DNA of 64,000 nucleotides from Mucidula mucida (lineage: Eukaryota > Basidiomycota > Agaricomycetes > Agaricales > Physalacriaceae). A program made the position numbers and the translations under genes. The DNA lies in assembly GCA_015501055.1 (NCBI GenBank), contig JADNYV010000203.1, forward strand, positions 1 to 64,000. The letters run 5' to 3'. Shown here piece by piece: positions 30,033 to 41,393 of this stretch. Under the pieces are notes generated by a model. That model did not search any database. It had not been told where the DNA came from and was given only the letters and a program-made list of their open reading frames with translations. Within the stretch, counting starts at the first letter, position 1. Every line of letters begins with the position of its first letter.

Positions 30033-30467
30033 TAAGCGTTCAAATGCTCAGCGCTCAACGTCTACGCAGCTCGTACGCTTAGAGACGTTGCAAACTTGTG
30101 GAATATGGTGTGACGGACCGACGGTGGATGGGCAGCAACGCGCATAATGCTCCCGCGGCACAGGATCCGCACTTCGTCCTGGAAGATCTCCAGATCTTGT
30201 ACGATCACTCTCAATCCCATCGGAATCTTGGTTTACTGTGGTTTACTCAGGGAAGGTAAATCTCAGAAAATAATACTACTTAGTGCCTTGAGTGTTGGTA
30301 CGTGTTGAGCTCTTCCACTACCATATTTAGTGCTCAGTCCGTGTCGGCGTGCACGTGCTGGGCGCAAGTAGCTTTTCTCTCCCACATTGCCTCCGAGATC
30401 TTTGTACAATGTATGTTTGATGACTTTGATTTCAGATATCATTATGCTAACCCTTTTTGTTCAGGCC

Positions 30468-30663
30468 TCCACAAACCCCAACAGATGAACATCAGCAGAT
30501 GGACTGGACTCCTCAGACACCGGAGCGTGCCGCTGAGCGAGATGCAGAACGTCGGCGTAGAGAGGCTCAAATGACATCCCCTTCTGTCCGTCATCGTAAT
30601 ATACCACGTCCGATGCCAGATCCTGCTGTGCCTTTACCACGCATGCAACACCCTCCCGGCGAA
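30468..30663 (+). other. exon-like proline/arginine-rich stretch
   Basis: An open frame with compositional bias (PPQTPTDEHQQMDWTPQTP, then RAAERDAERRRREAQM) ends where the coiled-coil fragment on the other strand begins. It could be an exon of an unidentified or transposon gene. No start, partner exons or family were found. Confidence 0.2.
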
Positions 30664-31175
30664 GACGTTTTCCAAACAAGCGTACCAGAGGACGTATCGC
30701 GCTTGGTTTCGACAAGCTCTTCAATTCCCGTGTTGGCAGCTTCCTCCGCCGCCCACAGGCCAACCAGTTGTTCCTCGAGTTCGGCGCACATCTGAGTCGC
30801 CACGTCGTCCTTCTCCACCTGTAATCCAGCGCACTTTCCCTCCAGATGAGCGATCTGAGCGCTGGCTTTAGCTAGCTCGTGTTCGAGTTGTCCTTTCTCC
30901 CCATCCGAAACAGCGCATTGGATTTCAAGCCACCCGAGCATCCATTCGCTCTCTATCTTTGTGCAGCGAATCGATTTGGTCCCGACCTAAAGCAAGGCTC
31001 CTGTCGGCGATATCTTTGGCTTTTCGAAGCGTCTCGTAGCGCATTTGCAAGTCGGCATGCGCATTCGCTGAATCAACTTCAGGTTTTCTTTTGCGATAGT
31101 TTTTGGCAAGGCGTTTGTACACCTTCTCGACAGCCGCCTCGTCTCCCCAGATCTGGGGGTTTTCGCACATCCGAA
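30657..31175 (-). pseudogene. internal fragment of the coiled-coil gene family (copy D3)
   Basis: The minus strand joins a piece of the N-terminal domain (WGDEAAVEKVYKRLAKNYRK) directly to the coiled coil (NAHADLQMRYETLRKAKDI, then LGRDQIDSLHKDRERMDARV), skipping the two or three exons that separate them at 43197-44730 and 46388-48064. The 3' end stops at TSSG-TLVWKTSS and lacks the last exon. It is a deleted, non-functional copy, most similar to the 46.4-kb gene. Confidence 0.7.
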
Positions 31176-31505
31176 CACAAAGCCAGAACACCTTCTGGAA
31201 CGCGAACGAGATAAAAGCGAGTCCACGATAAACTCACAATTGTTCCCTCCGACAAACAAGTTCAAGCCCAGTAAGAACTTCCATGCCTTGAACGACGCGT
31301 CTTCTAAGATTGGTGAGCGCAATCCGCCACTGGCATATTATTCTTCCTTACTAGAAGGAAGCAACGACTAAAGCTACAGTTACTATGCACGTAAGGTATG
31401 TACAGTCCTTTTCTCGAATCCACTAGGAGTACGTACAATAAGGAACCACGTAAGACCGTAATATCGTCCAAGCGACATATCGGAAAAAAGACATTGTCGT
31501 CATAA

Positions 31506-32683
31506 TCATATCGCCGTCGAGCTCGACTTGAACATCGGCGACGTCTTCACCACCTCGACCTGCGAGTCCCTGCTCGCAACACTCGAGATACTGTGCCTCT
31601 TCCCGCCATCAAGGCTATCCCGGTCGTTATCCACATACTCCAAGCTGTCGTTCGAGTGGCGGAAGGAGACGTGCCTCTGCGGCGTGGGCATTTCTACCCG
31701 ACGAGGAGGCGACATCGGGCGAGGTGGGGACGCATACCGGGGCAGCGACTCCACGGGCCGTTGGAGGAGGAATCCCTTGAGCCCCGCAGCCTTCTCGCCT
31801 TGCCGTCCAAAGCCCAACGCCGCCTTATCAGACGTACTGCGGAAAGAACCTAGCGTCTTCTCCGACTCGCCAGTGAAATGAGCAGAGACTACTGCCGGCG
31901 AGACTGCGACAAAGGTAGGGCGCGTGTCCATGGAGGTGGGGAGGATGCCTTTGGTGTCGGAACGCCATGCAGTTATGGAGCGGCGCTGCTTGGCTGATTC
32001 GCGGAAGATGAGGCCGAGAAGCATGTTGAGGCATGCGACGGAGAAGAGGAAGAATGCAGAGACAAGGGGGAAATCATCACAATGATGAGAGAGAATCTGC
32101 GCCGCCATTCTAGAATGAAATTAAGCAAGGAGTTTTGATAGTAGGAATGGAGAGACTTACAGAGCCTGAAAGATTCCGAGAGCACCCAAGCCAAAGTTGG
32201 CACCTAGGACGGGGAAGTAGCGGTCGAAGAAGACGGAAGGCCAGCCGAATTCAGACACTGAAATCAATGTTAGGATGTAAAACGCGTCGAGCAGCAAGGT
32301 GGACGCACTGATAAGGACAACGGTTTGGAAGATGATGAGGAGGGATGATAGTACAGCCCAAAACACGCCAGCGGCCTGGTTGGGAATGGAGCTGCCTCTG
32401 TAAACCGTGTAAGCGGGCGCCTAGGAATTTCGTTAATCGCGCGTACTCGATGTAGTCACAGTCATCCATCTCGTCTCCTTCCTTGGTGCCCTTGACAGCC
32501 TCGAAGGCGTTGAAGGCTTGAACGTTCTTGACCATAATCGTGATGCTGCTCGAGAAGACCAGTAAAAGGCCGATGATGCTGAGAGCGCGGACAGCGTTGA
32601 GGCCATAGAAGATGACTGTCCATTCGATTAGTACTCGTCCTCAAACGATAGAAAGTAAACGCACGGGTACGGGAAGAGCGCAT
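31506..32683 (-). CDS. four-pass membrane protein, DUF7598-like (325 aa)
   Basis: Five exons (32683-32665, 32615-32447, 32397-32309, 32257-32161, 32109-31506) with 49-51-bp introns rejoin in phase. The start is MRSSRTLIFYGLNAVRALSI. Four hydrophobic segments are visible: about 8-33 (IIGLLLVFSSSITIMV), 70-92 (FWAVLSSLLIIFQTVVLIM), 106-128 (LGANFGLGALGIFQAL) and 137-159 (VSAFFLFSVACLNMLLGLIF). The C-terminal 160 residues are hydrophilic, Ser/Pro/Arg-rich and probably cytoplasmic. This layout and the FGLGALG...FFLFSxxCLNMLLGLIFRESAK pattern match an Agaricomycete family I know as DUF7598; its function is unknown. The family name is from memory and was not checked. Confidence 0.75.
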
Positions 32684-34046
32684 GATAATGACTGGCGGTG
32701 AAGGGAGGGGCGTAGCGTGATAGTCGTGAGTGAAATAGCAACGATGGCGTCCCAGCACCAAGCGCGTGAAAGAGGTTCAAGTTGAAAGGGAATGGGCGGT
32801 CACTCGGTCGAGTCCCGAGCCTTTATATCCCTCTAAACGTAAAGGGCCGCTATTTGTACACGGCGTTGCATACTGGTGGCCCAAAACAGAGAACAATGAG
32901 AACAATAGCCAAACACAAATGGCCTTGTCCCAAAAGGGTCATCTCGCGTGGTCATGATGACTAAGCACGCAGCCTCGGCTCGGGGCTCGGAAATGACTTT
33001 ACAATAAGAACGGTCTACTGCAGCGATCCTTCGGCTGTTCTTGAAATCTTTTCAATTATCGAGCTCAAGTAACGCTCCGTCGATTTTCTTTTCCGAGAGA
33101 AGTATACTAATAGTGACATCAGTATACAAATCCGCGCAGTTGTCCTACTACGTGACTCGGGGAAAGCGCGTAAGTATCGACACAGTCTAATTGAGCTTCA
33201 CCGGCGCTTGCGGAGCTTGGCATGCTAACGTGACATTTAGGTTACCATCCAGTAGTGTTACGACGCAGCCTTGTAAACCAATGAGTCATTTCCGTCCCTT
33301 ACTTATCCTTTCTTTGCCTAACCGAAAGCCTAACTGCTGCTATCAGTGTTTCAAAAATCATGACGAGCACGATGCTCTGATAGCTCTATTAAACAGCCAC
33401 GTCTGATTCGACGTCTTTTCGGAAACTTCGGACCGTTTGTGGCGTAAGACGCGACGGATCCTCATCAGAACGCGCGAAATGCGTCCACAACGTCTCTGTG
33501 AACACTCATATCTCGGACGCCTAGCCTTGTTTACCTTGTTCTGCCACTAATAACGTCAATCTTATATGTATGTACGTTCGGTTCCTATCGCCACATGCTA
33601 TGATAGATACGCCTTACTCTTAGAGCGGTCTCGCAGCTTCTGGCCGTGATCCGTTACCCATATATGGCCCTCATTGTCCTTCACTCTCACGCCTCTCTCT
33701 GACCAAATATGACTCAAGAACTAGTAGATCTAATTGTCCTGGTTCAATCCTGAGCACGCTACATTGTGACTGATATAGGAAACATACGGGAAACGGCGGC
33801 CCTGTATCCCGCCCCTTCCCGCCTCCACAGGGCCGGGAAACGAGGAACCTTCGGTCCCGAATGAATGAGGGATTACTATAAGTGGCAAGCTACTTGGATA
33901 GTAGTGGACATATGTGGTCGCCTCGTGTCGTCTTCCACCCCTCTTTTTTGACTCAAAGCTTCGCCGGTTCCTTCCCCCCTACAAAAAGGACGTCCAGAAA
34001 CTCTCACCTTCGTTTCTTCCCTACCCTCCCACCCACTCTCCTTCGA
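32684..34046. other. intergenic region, no supported gene
   Basis: Contains the 5' flank of the membrane-protein gene. One small hairpin has 9-bp arms (33797-33805 and 33827-33835). Nothing convincing as coding. Confidence 0.45.
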
Positions 34047-34661
34047 ATGTCGACGACGCTCCTTTCCTCTTGCTTCTCAAGGGACTCGGACTCGATATCG
34101 ATGCCGGATTACTACCGCGCAACGCGTATCGAGACTTATGGTCCTTATCTTCGATCCACCGACGACCACTCGCTGGAGTCGGATAGTGTTATTCCTGTAA
34201 GCTTTGCTGCTCGCTGTAGTAGGACGCTGACTGAGGACGGGTAGCATTCTCCTGCTTCGGATAAAGGGTATCATTCGCAGGAGAGCCTTGATTTTGCTTC
34301 GAGCTTCTTTTTAGTGAGTAAGAGAGGCTCCCAAGAGGACATTAGACGCTGAGGAATTTTTTCAGCCAGACTATATCGATATCGAGAGCGAGGCGGCCCC
34401 GAGCGCTCGGTCACAAAGCAAGCCGAGCCCGCGATCCATTCTTTGGGTGGGTAAATTGAACGTACCAGTTGGTTGTGAGCCTGGTTCTGACCTGTTGCTA
34501 GCGCATCGTCCAATATTTTCGATGCAAACATCGTGGCTGGCATCGCCGAGCCTAATCACACCAGTGAGTTTGTTGTTACTTCATTCATGGCTAAAGTTCA
34601 ATTGACGCTCTTCGACCAGCCCCCCAATTTCCACTTTGTAACGACCATGAAAACATCTTGA
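34047..34661 (+). CDS. small uncharacterised protein, 5 exons, 135 aa
   Basis: I do not recognise it. Exons 34047-34196, 34245-34313, 34366-34450, 34502-34563 and 34620-34661 are separated by introns of 48-56 bp with GT-AG ends. The spliced frame stays open to TGA at 34659-34661. The protein is Ser/Pro-rich (MSTTLLSSCFSRDSDSISMP at the start; PPNFHFVTTMKTS at the end) without a signal peptide or domain. Four correctly phased short introns in a row support a real gene, but there is no homologue in the window to confirm it. Confidence 0.4.
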
Positions 34662-35353
34662 ACTATACTCTCTCGACTTCAACCCTGGCGAGTCATTGGT
34701 CGACTCCAACGAATGTGACTCGTCATGCGAATCCCCACAGCGTTCATACACACTCACTGAATCCATGTAAATTGTCCTGTACAACTGTAGCACTATATAC
34801 CTTACTGTACGTCGTTGAAAAATATAAAGTTTTTCTTGTGCGAATGTCTGAATGCTAAGCTGTGGCTGTGCTCTGCTCCTTGTCCTCAACCATCATGTTC
34901 GCGGCCATGACGACGCCCTGGCTCCAGTCCGCCCATCAAAGTCTTCTGGCCACTGTCAACGGAATCTCTCGTATGTCGGCAAGGACGGCGCCGAAAGACT
35001 AAATAGGGGATCGCGAAACATGAACATGTGTTTTCAGCGCCCTCTCTTCTTTGCCTTCTGCGACAACCTCTTCTTCTTTCCCGGACTCGCTTGACCCTCC
35101 ATTCCAATTCTCCCCGCTATCGCCACCGCGTATTTTCATTCGCTACTCCGCGTCTTTGCCACGCTGGACCCGCACGCCGTCGACACCGAATAAAGTTCAA
35201 GGTTAGGTTGGCGTCATACCACCACGCCTTGGACATGGACGTCCTAAATCCAATCCTGTGCGCGTCCGTCAAGGCGGGAACGGAATTTAGGAACTGTGGC
35301 GCATGTCCAGACACGCTCTCAGGTGGGTAATTGAAATGCTCTGATCTGGATCC

Positions 35354-36634
35354 ATGGTATTCAAACGCGCTCTCATACTAGGGATCGAGAAACTTCCCGT
35401 GGAGCTCTTGTCGGAAATCTTTATAGACTATGTTCTTTCCCACCCATTCGATTTGTGGGATCCCAACGACGGTCCTCGCCTTTTAGAGAATATCTGTTCT
35501 TTGTGGAGGGCGACTGTTATTTCCTCGCCCCGCGTCTGGTCGACGTTTGTCATCGTTTCACGTCCTGCGATTCATACCCCTAGTGCGGTGAAAGTGCTGC
35601 ATACATATCTTTTGCGTTCCGCTGCGGCACCCTTGACCTTTTCATTCTACACCGGATCAGCCACTTCGGATCCGAACCCTATCTTCGAGCTCTTGCTTGA
35701 CCATTGCCATCGGTGGTATGATGTCATGCTCGAGTTGCCTCTACATCTCTACCCATCCCTCGACCGCATTCATGGCCGCCTCCCACTATTACATGCTGCG
35801 TCGCTTAGAGCGAAGGGTAGCACCAGTCCGCATGTCGGTAATATCCTAGCCTTCGCAGATGCGCCTCGTCTGGAGAAGTTGGCGCTCTGGGGTAATTGGA
35901 CGACTGTGCAGCGAGTCATCCTTCCCTGGAATCAGCTCACGTCGTACGCGGATGAAGACGGTAGCGCGACGTGCCCGCAGAATCTCCTCGCCATGTCGAA
36001 TCTGGTGCATTTGACATATCGAGCGAGGAAGATTGACGTGTTTCCTTGCCAAGTCCAGCGGTTGGAGAACCTCACGACGCTGCGCATTCTCTCTGGGTAT
36101 CATCTGTCCACCTTTTTTGACCATGTTACTTTGCCATCGCTCCAGGAGCTCACGTTGGTGGATATGACGCTGCGGTATGAGGTCAAGGCGGTGGCGGGGG
36201 TACTGGAAGATCTCATCGGTCGCTCTCGATGCTCCGTTCAGGTTTTGAACATTGATAATCTGGCGTTTGGCGACACGCCGCATTTGTTGCGGTTGTTCTG
36301 GTGCATGCCGGAGCTGACGGCGCTTTGTATCCGACACTATGCGGCGAGGGAGCTGTCAAAGTTGTTTCGGACGCTGCGGGGGTCGACAGTGTTGCCAAAG
36401 TTGACGATGATCAGTCTGCATAGTGATTTGACGGCGGCGGTGATTGATGTGGTGGATATGGTGGAGTCGAGGTGGAAGGGCGAGGGTGGTGTACAGAGGT
36501 TGAAGAGTGTGGAGTGTCCGCGGTATCCGGTGTATGACAGTTTTACGCTGTTGAGGTTGACGGATTTAGCGAAGGAGGGGTTGGATGTGTGTTTTAGTAG
36601 TTGTGTTAAGCTTCCGGACGCTTGCATATTTTAG
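35354..36634 (+). CDS. F-box/LRR-like protein (426 aa)
   Basis: The F-box is at residues 11-60 (IEKLPVELLSEIFIDYV, then ICSLWRATVISSPRVWSTFV), the typical Agaricomycete form. LRR-like repeats follow (LVHLTYRARKI, LTTLRILSGYHL, LQELTLVDMTLRY). It would recruit a substrate to an SCF ubiquitin ligase. The conservative start is the ATG at 35354. The upstream frame ending GACPDTLSG at about 35328 could instead be a 5' exon: a GTGGGT...ACTAG intron (35329-35387) would join it in phase to GIEKLPVEL and bypass this ATG. Transcript data would decide. The frame is long, uninterrupted and GC-rich in third positions. Confidence 0.7.
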   Translation: MVFKRALILGIEKLPVELLSEIFIDYVLSHPFDLWDPNDGPRLLENICSLWRATVISSPRVWSTFVIVSRPAIHTPSAVKVLHTYLLRSAAAPLTFSFYTGSATSDPNPIFELLLDHCHRWYDVMLELPLHLYPSLDRIHGRLPLLHAASLRAKGSTSPHVGNILAFADAPRLEKLALWGNWTTVQRVILPWNQLTSYADEDGSATCPQNLLAMSNLVHLTYRARKIDVFPCQVQRLENLTTLRILSGYHLSTFFDHVTLPSLQELTLVDMTLRYEVKAVAGVLEDLIGRSRCSVQVLNIDNLAFGDTPHLLRLFWCMPELTALCIRHYAARELSKLFRTLRGSTVLPKLTMISLHSDLTAAVIDVVDMVESRWKGEGGVQRLKSVECPRYPVYDSFTLLRLTDLAKEGLDVCFSSCVKLPDACIF

Positions 36635-37408
36635 AACTAGACTATTAGAGACTTTAGATTAGAACTACGTATATTGCTTTGTGATAGATATTAGATTTGT
36701 TTATAAGAGTATGGTAGGTAGGTAGGTAGAGACGGGACCAGGTCCCCATGAGGAACTGCTGTGTGTGTCATTGGCGAGACCCGATTTCCACCCAGTGATT
36801 GAGCACTCCGCATTTAAGAAAGTCCCAACTGACCTCTGTCCACTGGATCAGAGAATACAGACTGGTTCGTCGAGCAACTCCTGTAGTAGACGGAGCACCA
36901 TAATTACTCTTCAAAACGGAAGGAAGGGAGCGAGCTTGTTATGTGCACCCACATGTCAATGCAAAACCCTTCATTATTAGAGGACTATTCGACATGGAGG
37001 GGGAACAGGGAGGAAATACACCTGCAAATCGTCCGAATGTGGCTGTATGTACATGTAAAGGCGGCGGTGAGAACAGACAGGTATAAACGCCGCAAAGCAG
37101 AAGCTTGTAGAGGGGTCGATAGGAGCAAGTGTCTGTGGGGTGGTGGTGGTGGGAGGTGTCCGTGACTTTGGTGAGTTAGGAGATGGTCATGGTTCGGGAT
37201 CAACATATGTAGGAGGACGCGATCGGGTTCCTGAATAGGAAGATTTTCCATCACGCGCTGTTTCCTTCTTACCATCATCATCGACCGCCCTTCAAAATGC
37301 TTGTTAGTCCTTCTGCGCCTTCCTTGGGATTATTCTCGATATTCAGCGTTGACAGCGACCCTAGGACCGTCGTAGCTGCTATTTTGCAGGCTTTACACGT
37401 CATCAGAC
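36635..37408. other. intergenic region, no supported gene
   Basis: Contains a short GGTA tandem repeat (about 36715-36730). It presumably holds the terminator of the F-box gene and the promoter of MTU1. Confidence 0.45.
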
Positions 37409-39012
37409 ATGTTTTCGTCCGCGAAATGCGCGAGAGCTGCCATCAAGCGGAGTATCGGTCGCCATTTTGCCACTGCATCTGGACCCAAACGAGGAGACTC
37501 TGGTGAGAACTCAATTCTGCTTACCCCAGCACTCGTCTAATTTGCGCAGTTGTTATTGGCATGTCGGGAGGTGTTGATTCTAGCGTTGCAGCGCGTTTAT
37601 TAGCGGACAAGGTGCGTTTACGTTCAATCATCGCAGATTTTTACTGAACAAGAGTCAGGACTACAATCTTTCTGCGGTGTACATGCGGAACTGGGATACG
37701 CGCGACGAGACGGCGTCTGACAGCAGCGGCTGCGAATGGGAAAGGGACTGGAATGACGTGCAGCGCGTGTGCAAGATGCTGGATATTCCATGTCAGATGG
37801 TGTGCCGTTATGCCTGGGCTCGCCCTCTTTCCTTACCTTGGATAGATCGACCTTTCGCGGCAGTATTGGAACCGCGTCTTTGAGCCTGCGTTGCGGATAT
37901 GGGAGACTGGGAATACGCCAAATCCGGATGTCTGGTGTAATCGGTGCGTAGTCTTTTCCTCATTCAAACGCTGTTGATCTGATTTGACACAAGCGAGATA
38001 AAATTTGGAGCATTGTTGGAATGTCTTCGCGACAAGACGGCTTGGTTTGCGACGGGTCAGTTCTGTTTCTGTTTTACGGCTGGAGCAAATGACTAAGTAG
38101 GTGCAGGACATTACGCTCGAAAGGCATGGTCATCGTCGACGCCGCCCCGTCCTTTATTGCTCCGTGCTGCAGACCCGATCAAGGACCAGACGTACTACCT
38201 GTCGTCCATATTGGAGGCTGGACTCGCGCGCGCGCTCTTCCCACTCGGCGATTATACCAAAGCGCAAGTACGCCACCTTGCGCACCAGTACGAATTGCCC
38301 AACGCCGAACGAGCGGAAAGCATGGGCTTGTGTTTCGTCGGCGAGAAGACGCGTTTCGCCAACTTCATATGTCTGTAGCTCCGCATGACTATGTCTCTGG
38401 GATATGATGGCTTATGATGTTTTTTAGCGTCGTATATACCGCCTAATCCTGGCCCCGTTGTGCGTGAAGACACTGGACAACACGTTGGTACACACCAGGG
38501 ATTATGGACGTTTACCGTTGGAGAAAACGCGCGCATTCAGGGTATGCCGCAGAAGATGTATGTTTCGGACAAGGATGAGGCGAGTAATACGATATATGTT
38601 GTTCCCGGTGTGTATGTACTCTTACTCTTTTCTGATCATGTCAGTCCAGCACCTGACGAACTCCCCAGTAATAACCCGCGCCTCTTTCGAAACTTGATCC
38701 GCATTTCTGACTGGCAATGGATATGGGGGGCGGACCCGCCGTTCGTTGGGCAAGGCTCTTTTCGTGGTACAGCGAAGATTAGACATCGCCAGGAAGAGGT
38801 GCCGTGTACGGTGATGATGTAGGTTTCCTCTTGTTCTTTGATGTTGCGCACATTTTGATAAAGACCTTTTTGATAGTGATGAGAAAGGTATGGTTGTGGA
38901 TATTGATAGGCCAGAGCCGGGCGTGGCGCTGGGCCAGGTGGTGGTTGTTTGGGATGAGGCTGGGGTATGTTTAGGTTGTGGGTTGGTCGCTGCTGCAGAG
39001 TATGTAGAGTAG
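37409..39012 (+). CDS. MTU1: mitochondrial tRNA-specific 2-thiouridylase (MnmA/MTU1 family), 396 aa
   Basis: Nine exons with short introns give exactly 397 codons including the stop. The N-terminus (MFSSAKCARAAIKRSIGRHF) is an amphipathic, Arg/Ser/Ala-rich mitochondrial targeting peptide. The ATP PP-loop is VIGMSGGVDSSVAARLL. TPNPDVWCN holds the first catalytic cysteine; KDQTYYLS and ESMGLCFVGEK (second catalytic cysteine) follow, with the family ending GQVVVVW. The enzyme adds sulfur to C2 of the wobble uridine of mitochondrial tRNA-Lys, -Glu and -Gln; the yeast name is SLM3. All key residues are present, so it is probably functional. The start was chosen for the targeting peptide and because earlier ATGs are out of frame. 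Confidence 0.88.
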
Positions 39013-39282
39013 GAGGAAGATGCTGATTTAAAGAGGTGAGATATTAGATGAAAGTCGATGTTATCTGGTAGTAATTCGTCACGCTTCAGAGTAGTTGGTG
39101 TACACATCCCTTCTCAATGTACGAAGTACTGGAACACGCACGGGATCCACGCCATCTTGTTTGTGACGCAAGGAGGCGCACGAACGAAAAGTTGGGGAAC
39201 GGTACTCAAGCTAGCGCGTTAACTGAGGATGGCGTTGATCGTCCTTTACCCTCGCTCAAAGTCCCAAAAAGTTCGATACTCC

Positions 39283-39796
39283 CGCGGCGACTGTAGATGT
39301 TCCGTCCCTTATCGTTGTCCCTCCTTCGATTGATGCCCTTTCCCATCTACTCCAAGTCTCTCGTGTCGAGTCTGAGAGGCACTCCTTGCGCGGTTTGGAG
39401 AAGTTGGCACTTGTATTTAAGTGGAGAAAAGATCTGCTTTTCCTCTGGTCCAAACTTCCTGATCTACTCGCAAAGTTGACTCTTCCGATTCTGTTTAGCG
39501 TGTGTGTCACGCTTGCTTGGCCCTCGTCTTCGAGGCCATCGTCAGATCAAGGGACTCTTTCGGATATCGAGCAGGAGGTGTTGAGTCTTATGCACGAGCT
39601 GTTTACATTAGCCGTGCACACCGAAGTCCTGAACGAAGCTCTGTCACAGCGCTGCAACGGCGATCGAGTTCCTGAAATGGCATCTGCCAATATACGTCTT
39701 CGTAGTTTGTACCCTGTTTGGTTGTCATGCCCGGGTTCTGTGACGCCACCGTGCCCGGTGATATATGAAGTTTGTTTTCTTCATATACTAGAATAG
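39283..39796 (+). pseudogene. 3' fragment of an F-box-type gene, paralogue of 17690-18060
   Basis: The open frame TVDVPSLIVVPPSIDALSHL ... LWSKLPDLLAKL ... SSRPSSDQGTLSDIEQEVL matches the 3' end of the F-box gene on the opposite strand at 17.7-18.1 kb. The F-box and LRR part is absent upstream, where MTU1 lies. It ends at TAG 39794-39796. It is a truncated duplicate. Confidence 0.5.
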
Positions 39797-40124
39797 CACT
39801 GCTGACGACGAATCAACGCTTCTTGGGCATTTGGGGATGACCTATCAGTGGTTGAGGATGAATTATAGTCAACATGAGTCCGGTGCTAATGTTAAATGAA
39901 CAAGATCTATATAGAATGAGAAGGCCTACTACGATGTTTGAGTGCGAATACTACCTTATTCAAGGCGAATATCATCAGCGTAATTTCAGGCCCGAATCAA
40001 CCCAGTATTGGTAGAAATGTGCGGTCAAGTCGAGATCACTTTACACTCATGTGAGAGAAGCGAGAAATGTGAGAATACAACAAGCAAGAATATCTACAAG
40101 AAGAGCATCGTCTCCATATAGAAA
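39797..40124. other. intergenic region, no gene seen
   Basis: AT-rich sequence between two convergent genes. Confidence 0.45.
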
Positions 40125-41306
40125 TTACACCTGCACACGACACCAATCAATCCAATCCCTCCAATCGCAAGCCTTCACAGCACTGATACGTGAGTGCATC
40201 ACAGATTCCTCCAACACCATCATTTCCTGTTCCACAGATGTCTCCAGCTCGGTAACGTCAACCCCGAAAGCGCGCTTGGGACTTGGCTGGTAGACCTTTA
40301 CCTCAACCTCCTCCGCCGAACTATGAGAATTAGAACCGCTATCCCCATAGTACACTGCCGCTTCGGACCCAGGGGCAATATACTTGGGAGTCTTTCCTCT
40401 ACCGCACTCGACAATGGGGTCCGCAGAAGGATTCCATTCCGAAGGAGAGGACGGCGCGGTGAAGAAGCGCGGCGATGACGGCTCCAAGTCGAGGTCGTCA
40501 AAGAAATCGGGCAGGAAAACAGAGGATGGAGAATCCGTATCGACTGGCGAGGGTGACTCGTCCAAGACCAGCGAGGGAAGGGAATGGGAAGGGAATGAGA
40601 GCTCGCTTAAGGGTATGTTTCCCTTGCTCGATGTGATCTGCATATACTGGAACAGCACGGTGATGACGGCTGTAATGTCGTCCAAATCCGCGTCGCTGTG
40701 CGATACGAGTACTGTCATGCGAGACATGTCGACCAAGTAATCCTCCCACTCGGTATGTCCGATTTGGATCGTTTCCGTGTATGGGGAAGCGACAGCGTTC
40801 AAAAGATTCTGCCTGATATTCTTGTAGTCGTGAAGAGCCGTGAGGCCGGATATTTCGAGTCTGGGCGTGGATGAGTTTAAGTTGTAATGTCAAGAGCATC
40901 AAACTCACTGTTCTGCATCGCTGAGGTCGACATCGCCTGTAGCTTGCAGCGCGACGATGTAAAATACTCTCAGCATCATCACAAAGTCTTCAGTGGCCTG
41001 CGTATTGGTAACGGAGAGGAGTTCTGTTTGCGAATAGAACCGGAGAGAAAAGACGATGATTTGGAAGAGCGTGAAAGGAGTCTGGTAAGGTGAACAGACA
41101 AGTTCGTGCACAGACTTGAATATCGTCTTGTATTGGGACGATAGCACGAAGTCGCTGTGAAATGGATGAGACGGGGATCATGAAAGATAAGCAATGGACA
41201 CAAACATGACTTTGGCGTCGTCCTCGACCCCAGTTGCGATGGTGAATAAGAGGGCGAACAGCCAATGGGCAATAATGCTTGTAGAGCTGTACTCCGGAGC
41301 GGACAT
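40125..41306 (-). CDS. uncharacterised 360-aa protein, family copy C (3 exons)
   Basis: Paralogue of the gene at 981-2149 in inverted orientation. Exons 41306-41206, 41154-40909 and 40860-40125 have 51- and 48-bp introns at the same positions and phases. It starts MSAPEYSSTSIIAHWLFALL and ends WRDWIDWCRVQV. Differences from copy B are scattered substitutions and short insertions in the Pro/Ser-rich middle (for example SPVDTDSPSSVF). Both copies are open throughout, so both may be functional. The function is unknown. Confidence 0.72.
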
Positions 41307-41386
41307 AATGATGGAGATGCGGAGAGCGAACTCTGCTAGGTCGTGAGGGCGGATGAGAGGATGTCTACCTCGCTCGTGCCATCTTC

Positions 41387-41393
41387 TATATAT
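41387..41393 (-). promoter_or_regulatory. TATA-like box of the gene at 41306
   Basis: TATATA at 81 bp upstream of the ATG, matching the position in copy B. Confidence 0.4.

Larger units (their letters stand above)
28923..30460. other. intergenic region with repeats, no supported gene
   Basis: Short open frames only. It contains a GATTTACTGT tandem repeat (29585-29623), related GGTTTACTGT units near 30230-30255, and a perfect hairpin at 29990-30032. Confidence 0.5.

Noticed and set aside
33797..33835. Small hairpin with 9-bp arms as a terminator
   Set aside because: No gene ends nearby and such short arms are expected by chance in a 1.3-kb GC-mixed stretch.
34895..35330. Two-exon gene starting MFAAMTTPWLQSAHQ upstream of the F-box gene
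   Set aside because: The frame is open and a GTATGT...TTTCAG intron is possible, but the protein has no recognisable feature. It may instead be a 5' exon of the F-box gene, so I did not list it separately.
35846..36337. 163-codon minus-strand frame inside the F-box gene
   Set aside because: Shadow of the LRR-like coding strand.
38622..39107. 161-codon minus-strand frame
   Set aside because: Opposite the last MTU1 exons, which are well supported by motifs and splice phases.
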